Made by a program: the position numbers and the translations under genes
In this document: one piece after another, positions 33,164 to 44,912 of the stretch
Position numbering within the stretch: position 1 is the stretch's first letter
How the letters are laid out: every line of letters begins with the position of its first letter
The notes under the pieces: generated by a model
Told to the model about the DNA's origin: nothing
Seen by the model: only the letters and a program-made list of their open reading frames with translations
Databases searched by the model: none
NCBI GenBank assembly: GCA_023614405.1
Contig: CM042693.1
Span: 156,318,731 to 156,382,730 of the forward strand
Origin: Avena insularis
Lineage: Eukaryota; Streptophyta; Magnoliopsida; Poales; Poaceae
Reading direction: 5' to 3'
Length of the DNA stretch: 64,000 bases

Positions 33164-36100
33164 CAAGAGGCGCTTCAGGCTCTTCAGCGGGCGAGGACCA
33201 AGATCTTCGCAGGAATCGGCGAAACCGTGGCCATCGGTCGTGTTCTATTCTTTGGCAACATTCCGATCGTCCCTCCCAACGAGTTCTGGATCCCGGTGAA
33301 GACGAACCCTACGCGGTGTTCGATCGTTCCTATCGGAGACATCCACCTCTTCATTGGCGAAACCGGCTCGGGAACTAGTTTTCCTGCAAAGATCGGAAAA
33401 ATTCAAGGCCCACCCAAACCGCCCCTATGCAGGATATAAAGGTGGAAGATCGCTGCAAGTCCGCCGGCTTCGCCCGTGCGTCTGGACAGCAGAGATCCAA
33501 GTTCGTCGGCGTGGTTACCATCTTCGATCTAGCGTGTTGCGTTCAGAGAGAGGGAGAAAACCCCTGCGATTACCTGGCCAGGTGGCTCCGCATACGAGCC
33601 GATCTGGCCCACTACCCCAATGATGATGCTATGTATCACTTTGTGGAAGGACTGGACCATGGCACGCTTCTCCGACATTCTCTAAGACGGCAGCAGGCGT
33701 CACGACGCCTTACCTTTGAAGGCATGGTGAACACCGTCAACAACTACGCGGAGGCTGAAGCAGCAGCTCAGACAGCGCTTGCGCTCATTGACGGAGCCCC
33801 TCCGATTCAGCCACCACCGCCTCCGGCCGCCATCGTCGCAGCTGCACAGCCACCTCCAGTCATCGTCACTGCTGTTGCGCCTCCACCGCCCGTCATCGAG
33901 GAAGTCCTCGCACCCTCCGACTCTGTTATTGAAGCGCTTTATGCTGACTTCAGTGCAGATTCAGAGGAGGCAGATTTAAGTCTAGAGGAACTAGACTCCG
34001 CCATGCAGGAGATGGAGGATGAGTACACGCACGACGAGCAAGCCAACAATGTCGTCATGTCTCGAGAGGTGTTCTTCACCATTGGGACAGCGATGGATGA
34101 AGATCAACCCGGACGAGCTCCGCCTACAGCGCTGGAAAAGGGGAAGAGGCCACTTATTGCTGCTGACGATGATCACGCAAAGGTCATGCCTCCTCCTCCT
34201 AACCCGGAAGGCATGAGAACTCGCATCGCCCGAGCAACAACAACACCGCAAACTTGCCGCCTTCGGCATCTACGTCTACTGCTGCCCAAGTTACTCCAGC
34301 TGATGGAGTGATGTATGGCAATCTCCTCGTCGAGCCACTAACCGTAACTCATATCCGGAACGTGACTCAGCTTAACAAGAAGCGCCAGCAGCTGCTAGAG
34401 GAAGCGCAGGCCATCGCGGAGCAAGGCGCTAAGCTAGATCGAGATCTGGTCAACGTGCAGAAGTCCATAGAGAAAGCTAGAGCAATGGAGGCCGAATACA
34501 AGACTCTGCTGCAGCAGCAGAAGTCCAAGAAAGCTCCAGCTCGCGTCATCAACGATCCTGGTGTATGGCAAAACCTAGGATGGGCTCGCTCGAAGTCGGC
34601 ACATGCCAAGCCATACATTGACAGTGAGGGCAAGCAGGTGATGCCCACCCCACTCCTTAACCTCGCCGTCGCCAAGACCCTTCTGGAGCAGGATAGATCG
34701 CCTGAGCCAGTGGAACAGGTCTATGACCTAGTGGCCAAGGCGGTGAAGCAGCAGGAAAAGGCCACCTCTTAGAGGCTTGAGTCCGACCCAGCGCTTTGCC
34801 AGTCTATCCAGTATAAGCCGCCAAGGGACAGATCTCCTCTTGATGTCGGGTCCCATACGAGTTCATTAGAACTAAGACGGAGGGATGCGCACAACAGGAA
34901 GGATGCTATCCCCATATCCTCCGACCACGAAGAAAAGGCCCGACCTCGTTGCCCATCGCCACCGCCCCGATCCCCCCGACATCGCGAAGATCCCAAGAGT
35001 CAGCATCGTATGAATATGCCCCCGCCAAAGCAGTGTGGCATCGTCATCCGCGACAAGGTGGAGCAGACCCGTCATGACGGAGAGCGCAACCAAGGACACA
35101 AGAGCAGGTCACGCCATGACCCTCCGTATCCGGCAAGCAACCGTGACAGGCGTGCGGCATCACAGGAGGGTAACAGCAAGAAGGCTAACCCACCGCCACC
35201 TCCGCCTCCGTCACCACCTAGCAGTCACCATGGCGGAGGAGGCCCGCGTCGTTCACGCAGCCCATCCCCTGTTGACAAGAAGAAGAAGAACCCGGAGCCA
35301 TATGACGCACGTTCGCGGATCGATAAGATCCACGAGGCCCGGGAAGGACCATACCTGGGACCACATTGCTTTGGGCCTGCAATACGGTCCGTAACTTACC
35401 CCAAAGGTTTCCGGATTGACAAGACCATCAAGCCCTATGACGGCACCGCCAAGCCAGCCACATGGTTGTAGGACTATGGCAACACGGTGGAGATTGCCGG
35501 AGGCAACCCCAACGTCACCGTCAAGTACCTCCCGTTAATGTTCGCGGGCACGACCCGTCAATGGATCGATGACTTGCCATATAAATCCATCTGCAATTGG
35601 TTGGACATGCAAGAAGCATTCACCAAGAACTTTGAGGGTACATACAAGCTTCCCTGCACTGTTGGCGATCTACAGCGGTGCATGCAAGAGAAAGACGAGA
35701 CATCTCGCGCCTACCTCTCCCGCTGGATGGACATTAAGAATTCCTGCGCAGGAGTGCACGCTCAGACCGCCATGGCCGCCTTCATCGATGGGTTGGAAAG
35801 GGGCACGTTGCTCTGACATAAGCTGAAGCGCTTGCAGGACAATCACCATCTTGACTTGAACCAGATGATTCAGTTAGCTAGCGAGTTCGCAGCTGCCGAC
35901 GACGATGCTCGCGGCTCCTTGCCGGCAACGGTCGTTCCAACTAAAGCTCAGAGGAATAGCAGTACAAAGCAGAAAACTGCTCCAGAAGAAAAGCAATCTA
36001 CCGACATGGTCGCTATGACTTTTGGAGGACGAGGTGATGGCAGACAACGTGGCCGAGGAAGGGGAGCTGGTCATGGGCAGCAACGAGGAAGCAAAACTAC

Positions 36101-36704
36101 CTCGGCGCCGCTTCGTGTTCCCCAAACCTACAAGGAGTACCGCGATATGTCGTGCCTTGTACACCTCGATGTCAACGGAAAGGCCACCCATACCAATCGA
36201 CACTGCAAGTTCGTCAACGACCTTAAGGAAGACCCGGAGTCCGGCTACAAGCAAAGTTGGAAGAACAGACCGCGAGGCAAGGGCAAGGGGAAGAATAAGA
36301 AGGAGGAGTCCAAGGATTCAAGTGACATGGACGAGGACGTTGACCCCAAGCACGCCGCCAAGAGAGACGACAAGGGCAAGAACCCCTTCGTGAAGAAGGC
36401 GCCAGTCTACCACACTTTCCTTGGCACCCCCACCGTCCGACAACAGAAGACCTCTCTGAGGATCCTGATGGATACTCTGCCCCCAGTTCCCCAGTACCTA
36501 CGCCGGTCGGAGGTTCCAATTACTTGGGACAGGATGGACCACCCAGACCTTATCCCTACAGAGAACCAGTACGCCATGGTCATCAACCCCTTGATTGACA
36601 GCGTCGAGTTCACCAAGTGTATGGTGGATAGTGGAAGCAGCATCAACATCATGTACCTGTATACACTGCAGAAGATCAACTTGACGGAGGCAAACCCCTA
36701 CGGA
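33158..36704 (+). pseudogene. Gag polyprotein and protease start of the Tat-like element
   Basis: Begins MGQEALQALQRART in the primer site. Frame changes occur near 33430 and 34230; after that one frame runs to 36704 with stops at about 34770 (TAG), 35469 (TAG) and 35814 (TGA). Order: N-terminal part; a capsid-like segment (YLARWLRIRADLAHY, FVEGLDHGTLLRHSLRR, about 33544-33757); a Pro/Ala-rich stretch; an acidic stretch; a coiled-coil-like segment (LNKKRQQLLEEAQAIAEQG, about 34370); an Arg/Ser and poly-Pro linker; a second capsid region (TTRQWIDDLPYKSI, YLSRWMDIKNS, FIDGLERGTLL, 35540-35900); an Arg/Gly-rich basic region; and a Lys-rich linker. The aspartic protease box VDSGSSINIMYL ends it. 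No CCHC zinc knuckle was seen. The two capsid-like parts resemble each other. Confidence 0.8.
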
Positions 36705-37830
36705 TCCCTAAGCCAGGGGGAGCGACCACAGATAGATTTCCGCCACCTCTGGGGGCGGAAAACACCGAGATAAAAAGATCTCTCTGGCTGACAGATTTCT
36801 GCCGGGGGAATTCCTTCCTGGAGAGGGGAGACCGTTGCCATCAACACCATCATCATGCTAGGCTTCATCGGGATCATCATCATCATCCACACCATCGTCT
36901 CCACCTGCACCATCATCACCACTCCGTCCCGCTATAACAATTGTGTTGGATATTGCTTTAGTTCTTAGGGGAAACTTTACCAGTCTTGATTACTACTGTA
37001 GTTGATCCTTGTGAGTGGAACCATTGGATTATTGTTTATGTTTAGATTGTTATCCATTACCATATCATCTTTGATCTTGATACATATGATGTCTCATGAG
37101 TAGTTCGTTGTGTTCTTGAGGACATGGGAGAAGTCATGTTGTTAGTAGAGGATTTGTGTTGAGTTATTATTCAATGGTTTAGTATTTAAGTTGTGGTTAA
37201 ATTCTTCTAGTGGTATCATGTGAACGTCGACTACATGATACTTCGCCATTTATGGGCCTAGGGGAATGCATTGTGTATTTGGCTACTAATTGTGGGGTTG
37301 CCGGAGTGACAGAAACCTGAACCCCCGTTAGGACACCTTTGCACAAGGGAGCGTAGGATCTCAAAGTTTAAGGCTATGGTTAGATTCATTACTTAATTAC
37401 TTTCCTGCAGTTACGGACGTTTGCAGGGGGTTTAATCACAAGTATGTATTAGTCCATGTAAGGTTGGTACATTAGCACAGGTTCACCCACACAACACTTA
37501 CAACACCAGAGAAGAGTACTCAGCTATTTGAAGCGAAAGAACTTGGCAGAATTCCCACGTGTCCTCGAGAACGTTTGGTCCTTATAAGTATTTCCACCGG
37601 CTTGTCCTTTGGTAAGAAAGGATTGGGCCACTTGCTCCGTTTGTTCGTTGTCTTTATTACATGCTATTTGTTTTGTTGCCTTATCAGAAAACCACTAAAA
37701 ATCTGTTTGCTAAGTATTCACATTGATTTCCTGCTCCATACCTGCTCAAAGACCTTCTCGCTCGTCTGGGGATCAACACTCCTATTTACCGAAAGTACTA
37801 CGATACACCCCCTATACTTGTGGGTCATCA
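36696..37830 (+). mobile_element. Athila 5' LTR, first ~373 bp missing
   Basis: Aligns with 57719-58837 of the 3' LTR, starting at the shared CCCTACGGA and ending CTTGTGGGTCATCA. The first 373 bp of the LTR (57346-57718 in the 3' copy) are absent. The junction lies in the Tat-like gag/protease region. Contains a CAT/CATCAT-rich stretch near 36840-36920. Confidence 0.9.
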
Positions 37831-37841
37831 AGACTATTTTC

Positions 37842-37860
37842 TGGCGCCGTTGCCGTGGAG
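37842..37860 (+). other. Athila primer binding site
   Basis: TGGCGCCGTTGCCGTGGAG, 11 bases after the LTR end. It resembles the Asp-tRNA-type primer site typical of Athila elements. Confidence 0.85.
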
Positions 37861-37945
37861 TGAAGCGCTATTGAAGAGTGGAACTGGTAAATGAAACTTT
37901 TACTGTGAGTATTGCTCTTGTTACTACTTCTTACTTGTTTCCAAT

Positions 37946-38908
37946 ATGGATAACCCACTTGGTTTTCTGTTTTGGAAAACTAGTACCACTGCTAGGGTAG
38001 TATATGAACCACCACCTGTTGAGATAGATCCTTTTAAGATACCTACAAGTATTGTTAATCGTGTTATGGATAATTGTTATTTTGGGGATGGAACTGTCCA
38101 TCCTGGTGATCACTTGCTTTTTATCCATGAATTATGCGGGTTGTTTAAGTGTGCAGGTATCACAACTGAACAGGTGAAGAAGAAGTTACTCTCCATATCC
38201 TTGAAAGGGAGAGCTGAAAATGGTATAAGCTGCTGAAGAATGGACAATCCATGGAATGGGAGGAGATGGCATCTCTCTTTTTACTCTAAATTTTGTCCTC
38301 CCAGTGAAGTTCATAAGGATAGAAATCTTATATATAACTTTTCGGCTCTTGATGGAGAAAGTACAGCTCAAGCTTGGGGGAGATTGAAGTTACTAATGCT
38401 TAAAAGTCCTATTCATGAACTCCCTAACAATATTATTCTCGATAACTTTTATGCTAGGCTTTCTCTTCATGATAAAGATTTACTAGATTCTTCTTGTGCT
38501 GGATCATTCACACGTATGAAGGAAGAAGCTAAATGGGATCTCTTAGACCGTATTCAAGATAACACTGAAGCTTGGGAGAATGACAAAGGAAGAAAGTCAG
38601 GTATAAACCATGATTATGAATGCATTAAATCTTTTATGAGAATTGATATCTTTCGTGATAATAGCAATGAGTTTGGTCTTGATCCTCAAGTTCTTGCAAA
38701 ATGTTTTAATTCCTTTGCCTCTTATATTGAAATTCCCAAGAAAGAGTGGGACAAGTACCATTCTCCTTATAAAGATATTGTCACCCATGTTCCTACTAGC
38801 ACAGAGGTTTGTACTGTTGATCCTATTTTGCCTGAACCTTATGTTGTGAAAATCCCTTTTCCTTCCAAGGTAAGGGATCGTCCTATTATAGCTAATGTGG
38901 TTAGCTAA
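37946..38908 (+). pseudogene. Athila Gag
   Basis: Starts MDNPLGFLFWKTST and gives an open frame to 38236. Two compensating frame changes around 38217 and 38280 restore the frame, which continues through FYSKFCPPSEVHKDRN, FSALDGESTAQAWGRLK and NIILDNFYARLSLHDKDLLD to a TAA at 38906. The region AWGRLKLLMLKSP...LDSSCAGSFTRMKEEAKWDLLD is the Athila capsid pattern. No zinc knuckle was seen, and the frame stays coding-like for about 200 bp past the TAA towards protease. It would form the particle shell of the element. Not functional as read. Confidence 0.83.
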
Positions 38909-39987
38909 AGCACAAAGAAAACTGTGGGGTCTGATGAACTTATTGATATTGAGCCTATGGTATCCATTGTGAAAGATCTTGTCACTAGAAATATAGAGGA
39001 TGAGCATATTGCCTTCTGTGAAGATGCTACTAATATTGTTTCTCATCCTAAGAAAGTTAGAAAATATAGTGTTCTTGTGCTTTCTATTAAAATTGGTAGT
39101 CATACATTATGGTTTATGTGATTTTGGTGCTAGTTCTAGTGCTATTCCTTATGAGATTTACAGGGAAATTATGCATGAGATTGTTCCTTGTGAGCTTGAG
39201 GACATTGATGTGGTTATTCACCTTGCTAACAGAGAGCAAGTTTGCCCCATTGGAATTGTAAGAGATGTGGAGGTCCTTTGTGGTAAGATTAAATATCATG
39301 TTGATTTTCTAGTACTTGGTAAAGAAGCTACTAAAACCTATCCTATTATCTTTGGTAGACCCTTTTTGAATACTTGTGGGGCTATCATAGATTGTAGGAA
39401 GGAAAAAGTTTTGACTAAGTTTGCTGGAGAGTCTTATGAGTTTAATTTTTCCAAATTTTCCAAAACTCCTTATGAAAATGAACTGCCTAATGAGGATTTC
39501 AGGGTTGAACAACTTTCTGCTATTTCTCTTGCTCCTAACAATGCCTTGCAGCAGTTCATGGAAGATCATGAAAGTGGTGTTTTCATGAAGGAAATAAATG
39601 ATATTGACGAGGTTTTAATTCATCACCCTGAGTTACTTAAGCATAATCTACCTGTGGAAGATTTGAGTACCACACTACCACCTAAAGAGGAACCTTTTTT
39701 TGAATTAAAACCTTTACCTGATGATCTTAAATATGCTTATGTTGACAATAAGAAAGTGTATCATGTTATTATTAGTTCTAAACTTTCAGGAAAGGAAGAA
39801 GAAAGGTTATTGGAAGTGTTGAAGAAACACCGAGGAGCTATGGGTTATACTCTTGATGATTTAAAAGGAATTTCTCCTACTATATGTCAGCATGCTCTTA
39901 ATATTGAGCCTGATGCAAAACTAGTTGTTGAGCACCAACACCATCTAAATCCTAAGATGAAGGATTTGGTAAGAAATGAGGTATTAA
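38909..39987 (+). pseudogene. Athila protease and N-terminal RT, cut by the copia insertion
   Basis: Continues from gag in one frame to about 39117, then changes frame. Protease box CDFGASSSAIPY (about 39119) and the second strand motif PIIFGRPFLNTCGAIIDC (about 39340). A linker with LSTTLPPKEEPFFELKPLP and the RT start (KHRGAMGYTLDDLKGISPT, HQHHLNPKMKDLVRNEV) follow. The frame is broken at 39987 by the copia LTR and resumes at 48594 after one copy of the duplicated ATTAA. Nothing is missing between the halves as far as can be seen. Confidence 0.87.
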
Positions 39988-41713
39988 TGAAGGGTTTCGC
40001 GGCATAGTAAATCAAAAATTTCTACGGATGCGAACAGAGGGAAAGCCAAGATCTAATCTAGGAGATGCAATCAACAAGAGAGATTGGATTAGATCTTTAT
40101 ACCCTTGAAGATTCGCATAGCGGAACGTTCGTCGGAACGTGGGTGATGTAGTCGTACTCGCTTCTCCTCCTCGCGATCCGATCCGATCTAGCACCACAAG
40201 TGGCGGTGCCTCCGTGAGATGCACACGTGCAGCACCTCGACGTCTCCTCCTTCCTCGGACCAGCAAGTATGGTGGAGAGATGGATTGGATCTACAACACG
40301 ACGGCGTGGTGTATATGGTGGAGAATTTCTGCAGCAGGGCTTCGCCTACAAACAGTCGGGAGGGAGAGAGGAAGGGCAGCAGGGTGGCTAGCTCTTGGAT
40401 GGGAAGGTGTGGGGGAGGGGTGGTGCGCCCCCAGCCCTCTTTATATAGAGGGGTGGGCGGCTGCAACCCTAGCCCCCTCCCCCAAGCCAAACCGGCGGCC
40501 ACAAGGAGGAGTGGGGGGCAAGTAAACCCCCTTTCTAGAAACTCTATCTAGAGTTTAAACCTCTCTTGGCCGGATGGGCCCTATGGGGCCTTGTGCCCCT
40601 GGCCCAATGCGGCCAGGGCACTCCCTCATAGGCCCATGCCCCCTCCCGGAAGGTGGGGCCACGTTGGTCCCCTTCTGGAAGGTTCTAGAAGCTTCCGGTA
40701 CAATACCGATTAACCCGGAACAATTCCGAACTCCAAAAACTGCACTGCCTTATATGAATCTTATTCTCCGGACCACTCCAAAACCTCTCGTGATGTCCCG
40801 GATCCCATCCGAGACTCCGAACAAAAACTCATCAACCAATTATCCAATCTATCCTAGCGTCGAGACACGTTAAGTGTGTGACCCTGCGGGTTCGAGAATA
40901 TGCGGACATGATCTTCTATCAATAATCAACAGCGGGGTCTGGACACCCATATTGACTCCCAGACATTCATCGATGATCATATCGGATGAACCATGATGCC
41001 AGGATTCAATCAATCCCATATATATATTCCCTTCGTCTCGCGATATTTTACTTGCCCGAGATTTGATCGTCGGTACTGTCATACCTAGTTCAATCTCGTT
41101 CACAGCAAGTACTTTACTCGTTCCGTAATCCGATATCACTTTGTGATTAACTCCTTAACCACATGCTTGCAAGCGGTGTTGATATCGATTACCGAGTGGG
41201 CCCGAAGTATATCTCTCCGACTTGGGAGGGACAAATCCCATCTCGATACATACAACCCAACAGATACTTTCCGATCACCTGAGAGACACCTTTATGATCA
41301 CCCTCTCATAGGATGACGTTTGATGACCTCAAAGCTTTCTTCCGATACCAGGTAGTTGTATTATCTCATGGTCTAAGGAATACAATATTTGACATAAGAA
41401 AAGCTTCGCAAAGACGAACACGATGACATGATCTAATTGCTTCGCTTAGTTTGGGTCTGTCCACCATATCATTCTCCCAATGATATGATCTCATTATTAA
41501 TTGACAACTCATGTCCATGGTTAGGAAACCTTAACCATCATTAATCAATGAGCTAGTCCTTAGAGGCGTACTAGGGACACGGTGTTGTTCACAAACCACA
41601 CAAGTATTAAAGTTTCCGCTTAATACAATTCTAGCATGGAATATAAACATTATCATGAACAAGAATCATAATAATAACACCTTTATTATTGCCTCTAGGG
41701 CATAATTCCAACA
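39988..41713 (-). mobile_element. Copia 3' LTR
   Basis: 1726 bp, plus-strand TGAAGGGTTTCGC to AATTCCAACA. Nearly the same as 46873-48593. ORFs such as 40139-40525 appear in both LTRs simply because the LTRs match; no protein domain is seen. Confidence 0.95.
40437..40451 (-). promoter_or_regulatory. Copia LTR TATA box (3' LTR copy)
   Basis: Minus strand CCTCTATATAAAGAG, about 450 bp before the LTR end, in a GC-rich setting. It fits the known TATA box of BARE-1-like LTRs. The same site is present in the 5' LTR. Confidence 0.7.
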
Positions 41714-41725
41714 GTCTCCCACTTG
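41714..41725 (-). other. Copia polypurine tract
   Basis: Minus strand CAAGTGGGAGAC, directly before the 3' LTR. Confidence 0.85.
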
Positions 41726-41741
41726 CACTAGAGTCAATAAT

Positions 41742-44700
41742 CTAGTTTACATTTGGCAACAATCTCACACCCATGGCACTGAGGTGCTGATCATGTTTTA
41801 CACGTGGAAGAGGTTTAGTCAATGGATCTGCGACATTAAGATCTGTATGTACTTTGCTAATCTTGAGATCTCCATCTGCTATATAATCTCGGATTATATG
41901 AAACTTGCGGTTGATATGCTTGGTCTTTGGATGATATCTTGGTTCCTTAGCGAGCGCTATGGCGCCAGTGTTCTCACACAAAATCTCCAGTGGGTCCAAT
42001 GCACTTGGAACCACACCAAGCTCAGTGATGAAGTTCCTGATCCAAACTCCTTCACTTGACGCTTCTGCAGCAGCCATGTATTCCGCTTCTACTTTAGATC
42101 CCGCGATCACGCTTTGCTTGCAGCTTCTCCAGCTCACAGCTCCTCCATTCAAAATATACACGTATCCTGTCTGATATTTAGAATCATCCTTGTCGGTGTC
42201 GAAACTAGCATCGACGTAACCTTTTACGACGAGCTGTTCATCACCCCCATAGACTAAGAACATTTCTTTAGTCCTATTTAGGTACTTTAGGATGTTCTTC
42301 ACGGCTGTCCAAAGGTTCCACTCTGGATCACTTTGATATCTGCTCGTCAAACTAAGAGCATTGGACACATCCGGTCTAGTACACAGCATGGCATACATGA
42401 TGGAACCTATGGCCGAGGCATAAGGCACTTTGCTCATAGCTTCCCTATCATTTACCGTAGCTGGACACTGAGCCTTGCTCAATATCTTACCTGACAACAT
42501 AGGCACTGAACCTTTCTTCGCCTTATCCATTCTGAACCTTTTCAGAACTTTGTCTAGGTATGTACTCTGGCTTAAAGCTATCAGGCGTCTTTGTCTATCT
42601 CTATAGATTTTGATGCCCAATATATAAGCAGCTTCACCTAGGTCTTTCATTGAAAAACACTTGTTCAAATAACTCTTCACATCGTTAAGCATGTTGATGT
42701 CATTTCCAATAATCAATATGTCATCCACATATAGTACCAGAAATGTCACCGAGCTCCCACTCACTTTCTTGTAGATACAAGCTTCGTAGCAATTTGGAAC
42801 AAATCCAAAGCTCTTCATCACTTGATCAAAACGAAGGTTCCAACTCCGAGATGCTTGCTTCAGTCCATAAATGGAACACTGAAGTTTGCATACTTTATCA
42901 GCATCCTTAGGATCGACAAAACCTTCGGGTTGCATCATATACAACTCTTCATCAATGTTGCCATTGAGGAATGCAGTCTTGACATCCATCTTCCATATTT
43001 CATAAGTCTCATCGTAGTCAACACCTTGAACTTGTCGAAAACCTTTCGCGACAAGCCGTGCTTTATAGACGGTAACATTACCATCCGCGTCCGTTTTCTT
43101 CTTGAAGATCCATTTGCACTCAACGGCCTTTCGGTCGCTAGGAGGGTCCACCAAAGTCCATACTTGGTTTTCGCTCATGGATCCCAATTCGGATTTCATG
43201 GCTTCCAGCCATTTCTCAGAGTCTGGGCTCATCATCGCTTCCTCATAACTCGTAGGTTCACTATCTTCTACTAACAAGATAGTTAAGACAGGGTTGCCGT
43301 ACCACTCAGGAGGGGCACGCGACCTTGTCGACCTACGACGTTCAGTAGCAGCATCGTCCGAAGCTTCATGATCATTGTCATTAGCTTCCTCTATTGTTGG
43401 TGCAGGCGGCACTGGAACAATTTCAGGTGCTGCGCTACTCTCCAATTCAAGAGAAGGTTCAATAACCTCGTCTAGCTCTACTTTCCTCCCACTCACTTCT
43501 TTCGAGAGAAACTCCTTCTCAAGAAAGGAACCATTCTTTGCGACAAACACTTTGCCTTCGGTTCTGTGATAGAAGGTATACCCAATAGTTTCCTTAGGGT
43601 ATCCTATGAAGACGCATTTCTCCGCTTTGGGTTCGAGCTTGTCCGGCATCAACTTCTTCACGTAAGCTTCGCATCCCCAAACTTTAAGAAACGACAACTT
43701 AGGTTTAGCACCAAACCACAGTTCATACAGTGTCGTCTCAACGGATTTAGATGGTGCCCTATTGAAAGTGAATGTAGCGGTTTCTAATGCATAACCCCAA
43801 AATGATAACGGCAAATCAGTAAGAGACATCATTGATCGGACCATATCTAATAGGGTTCGATTCTGGCGATCAGACACACCATTGCGCTGTGGTGTTCCGG
43901 GTGGCGTGAGTTGCGAAACGATTCCGCTTGCTTTAAGATGCATGAGAAAATCATAACTCAAATATTCACCTCCACGATCGGATCGTAGAAACTTGATCTT
44001 TCTGTTACGATGGTTCTCCACTTCATTCTGAAATTCTTTGAACTTTTCAAATGTTTCAGATTTATGTTTCATTAAATAGATATACCCATATCTACTTAAG
44101 TCATCGGTAAAAGTGAGAAAATAGCGATATCCACCGCGCGTCGAAACACTCATCGGTCCGCATACATCGGTATGTATGATTTCCATCAAGTCCGTTGCTC
44201 GCTCCATCATACCAGAGAACGGGATTTTGATCATCTTGCCCATGAGGCATGGTTCGCATGTGTCAAATGATTCAAAATCAAGAGACTCCAAAAGTCCATC
44301 AGGATGGAGTTTCTTCATGCGCTTTACACCAATATGACTTAGACGACAGTGCCACAAATAAGTAGTATTATCACTATCTACTTTGCATCTCTTAGCCTCA
44401 ATGTTATGGATGTGTGTTTCATCCCTTTCGAGATTTAGAAGAAATAAACCATTCACAATAGGTGCATGACCATAAAAGATGTTACTCATATAAATAGAAC
44501 AACCATTATTCTCCGATTTAAGTGAATAACCGTCTTGCAATAAACAAGATCCAGAAATAATGTTCATGCTCAACGCAGGCACATAATAACATTTATTGAG
44601 GTTTGAAACTAATCCCGAGGGTAAAACTAAGGAGAGCGTGCTGACGGCCATCACATCAACTCTTGATCCGTTGCCAACGCGCATCGTCACCTCATCCCTC

Positions 44701-44912
44701 GCAAGCCACCGTCTATTCCGTAGCTCCTGTTTCGAGTTACAAATATTAGCAACTGAACCAGTATCAAATACCCAGGCACTACAACGAGGGCTAGTAAGGA
44801 AAACATCAATAACATGTATATCAAATATACCTTTGATGGTGCCAGCCTTCTTGTCCGCTAAGTACTTCGGACAGTTGCACTTCCAGTGACCCTTGTCCTT
44901 GCAATAGAACCA
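41742..44912 (-). pseudogene. Copia pol: protease, integrase, RT, RNase H
   Basis: The main open frame is 44690-41742 (982 codons) and is open further upstream to the stop at about 44917. Protease box WVFDTGSVANIC at about 44770. GAG-pre-integrase zinc segment YLWHCRLSHIG...CEPCLMGKM. Integrase core HTDVCGPM, SDRGGEY and NGVSDRQNR: the last position, normally catalytic Glu, is Asp (codon 43869-43871). RT: AVECKWIFKKK, then YDETYEIWKMDVKTAFLNG. The block normally between YDET and the EIW segment, about 20-25 residues, is missing in frame at about 43005. The catalytic LYVDDILIIG is intact. RNase H: GYVDASFDTD, EAEYMAAAE, CENTGAIALA (Glu at a position that is usually Asp), ending MGVRLLPNVN. Confidence 0.93.

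Larger units (their letters stand above)
32607..36704 (+). mobile_element. Tat/Retand-like Ty3/gypsy element, 3' part deleted
   Basis: 5' LTR 32607-33144, primer site at 33147 and a long gag region up to the beginning of protease (VDSGSSINIMYL, about 36610-36660). The sequence then runs into an Athila LTR at 36696-36704; protease remainder, RT, integrase and 3' LTR are missing. The primer site TGGCGCCCACC and a long complex gag agree with the Tat/Retand group. The expected flank duplication on the left would be GCAAG (32602-32606); its partner is lost. Confidence 0.85.

Noticed and set aside
38597..39103. 168-codon minus-strand ORF, and similar minus ORF at 48967-49452
   Set aside because: Antisense shadows of the Athila gag and RT frames.
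40139..40551. Pairs of ORFs repeated at 47006-47437
   Set aside because: They are the two LTR copies of the copia element; no domain and the frames differ by indels.
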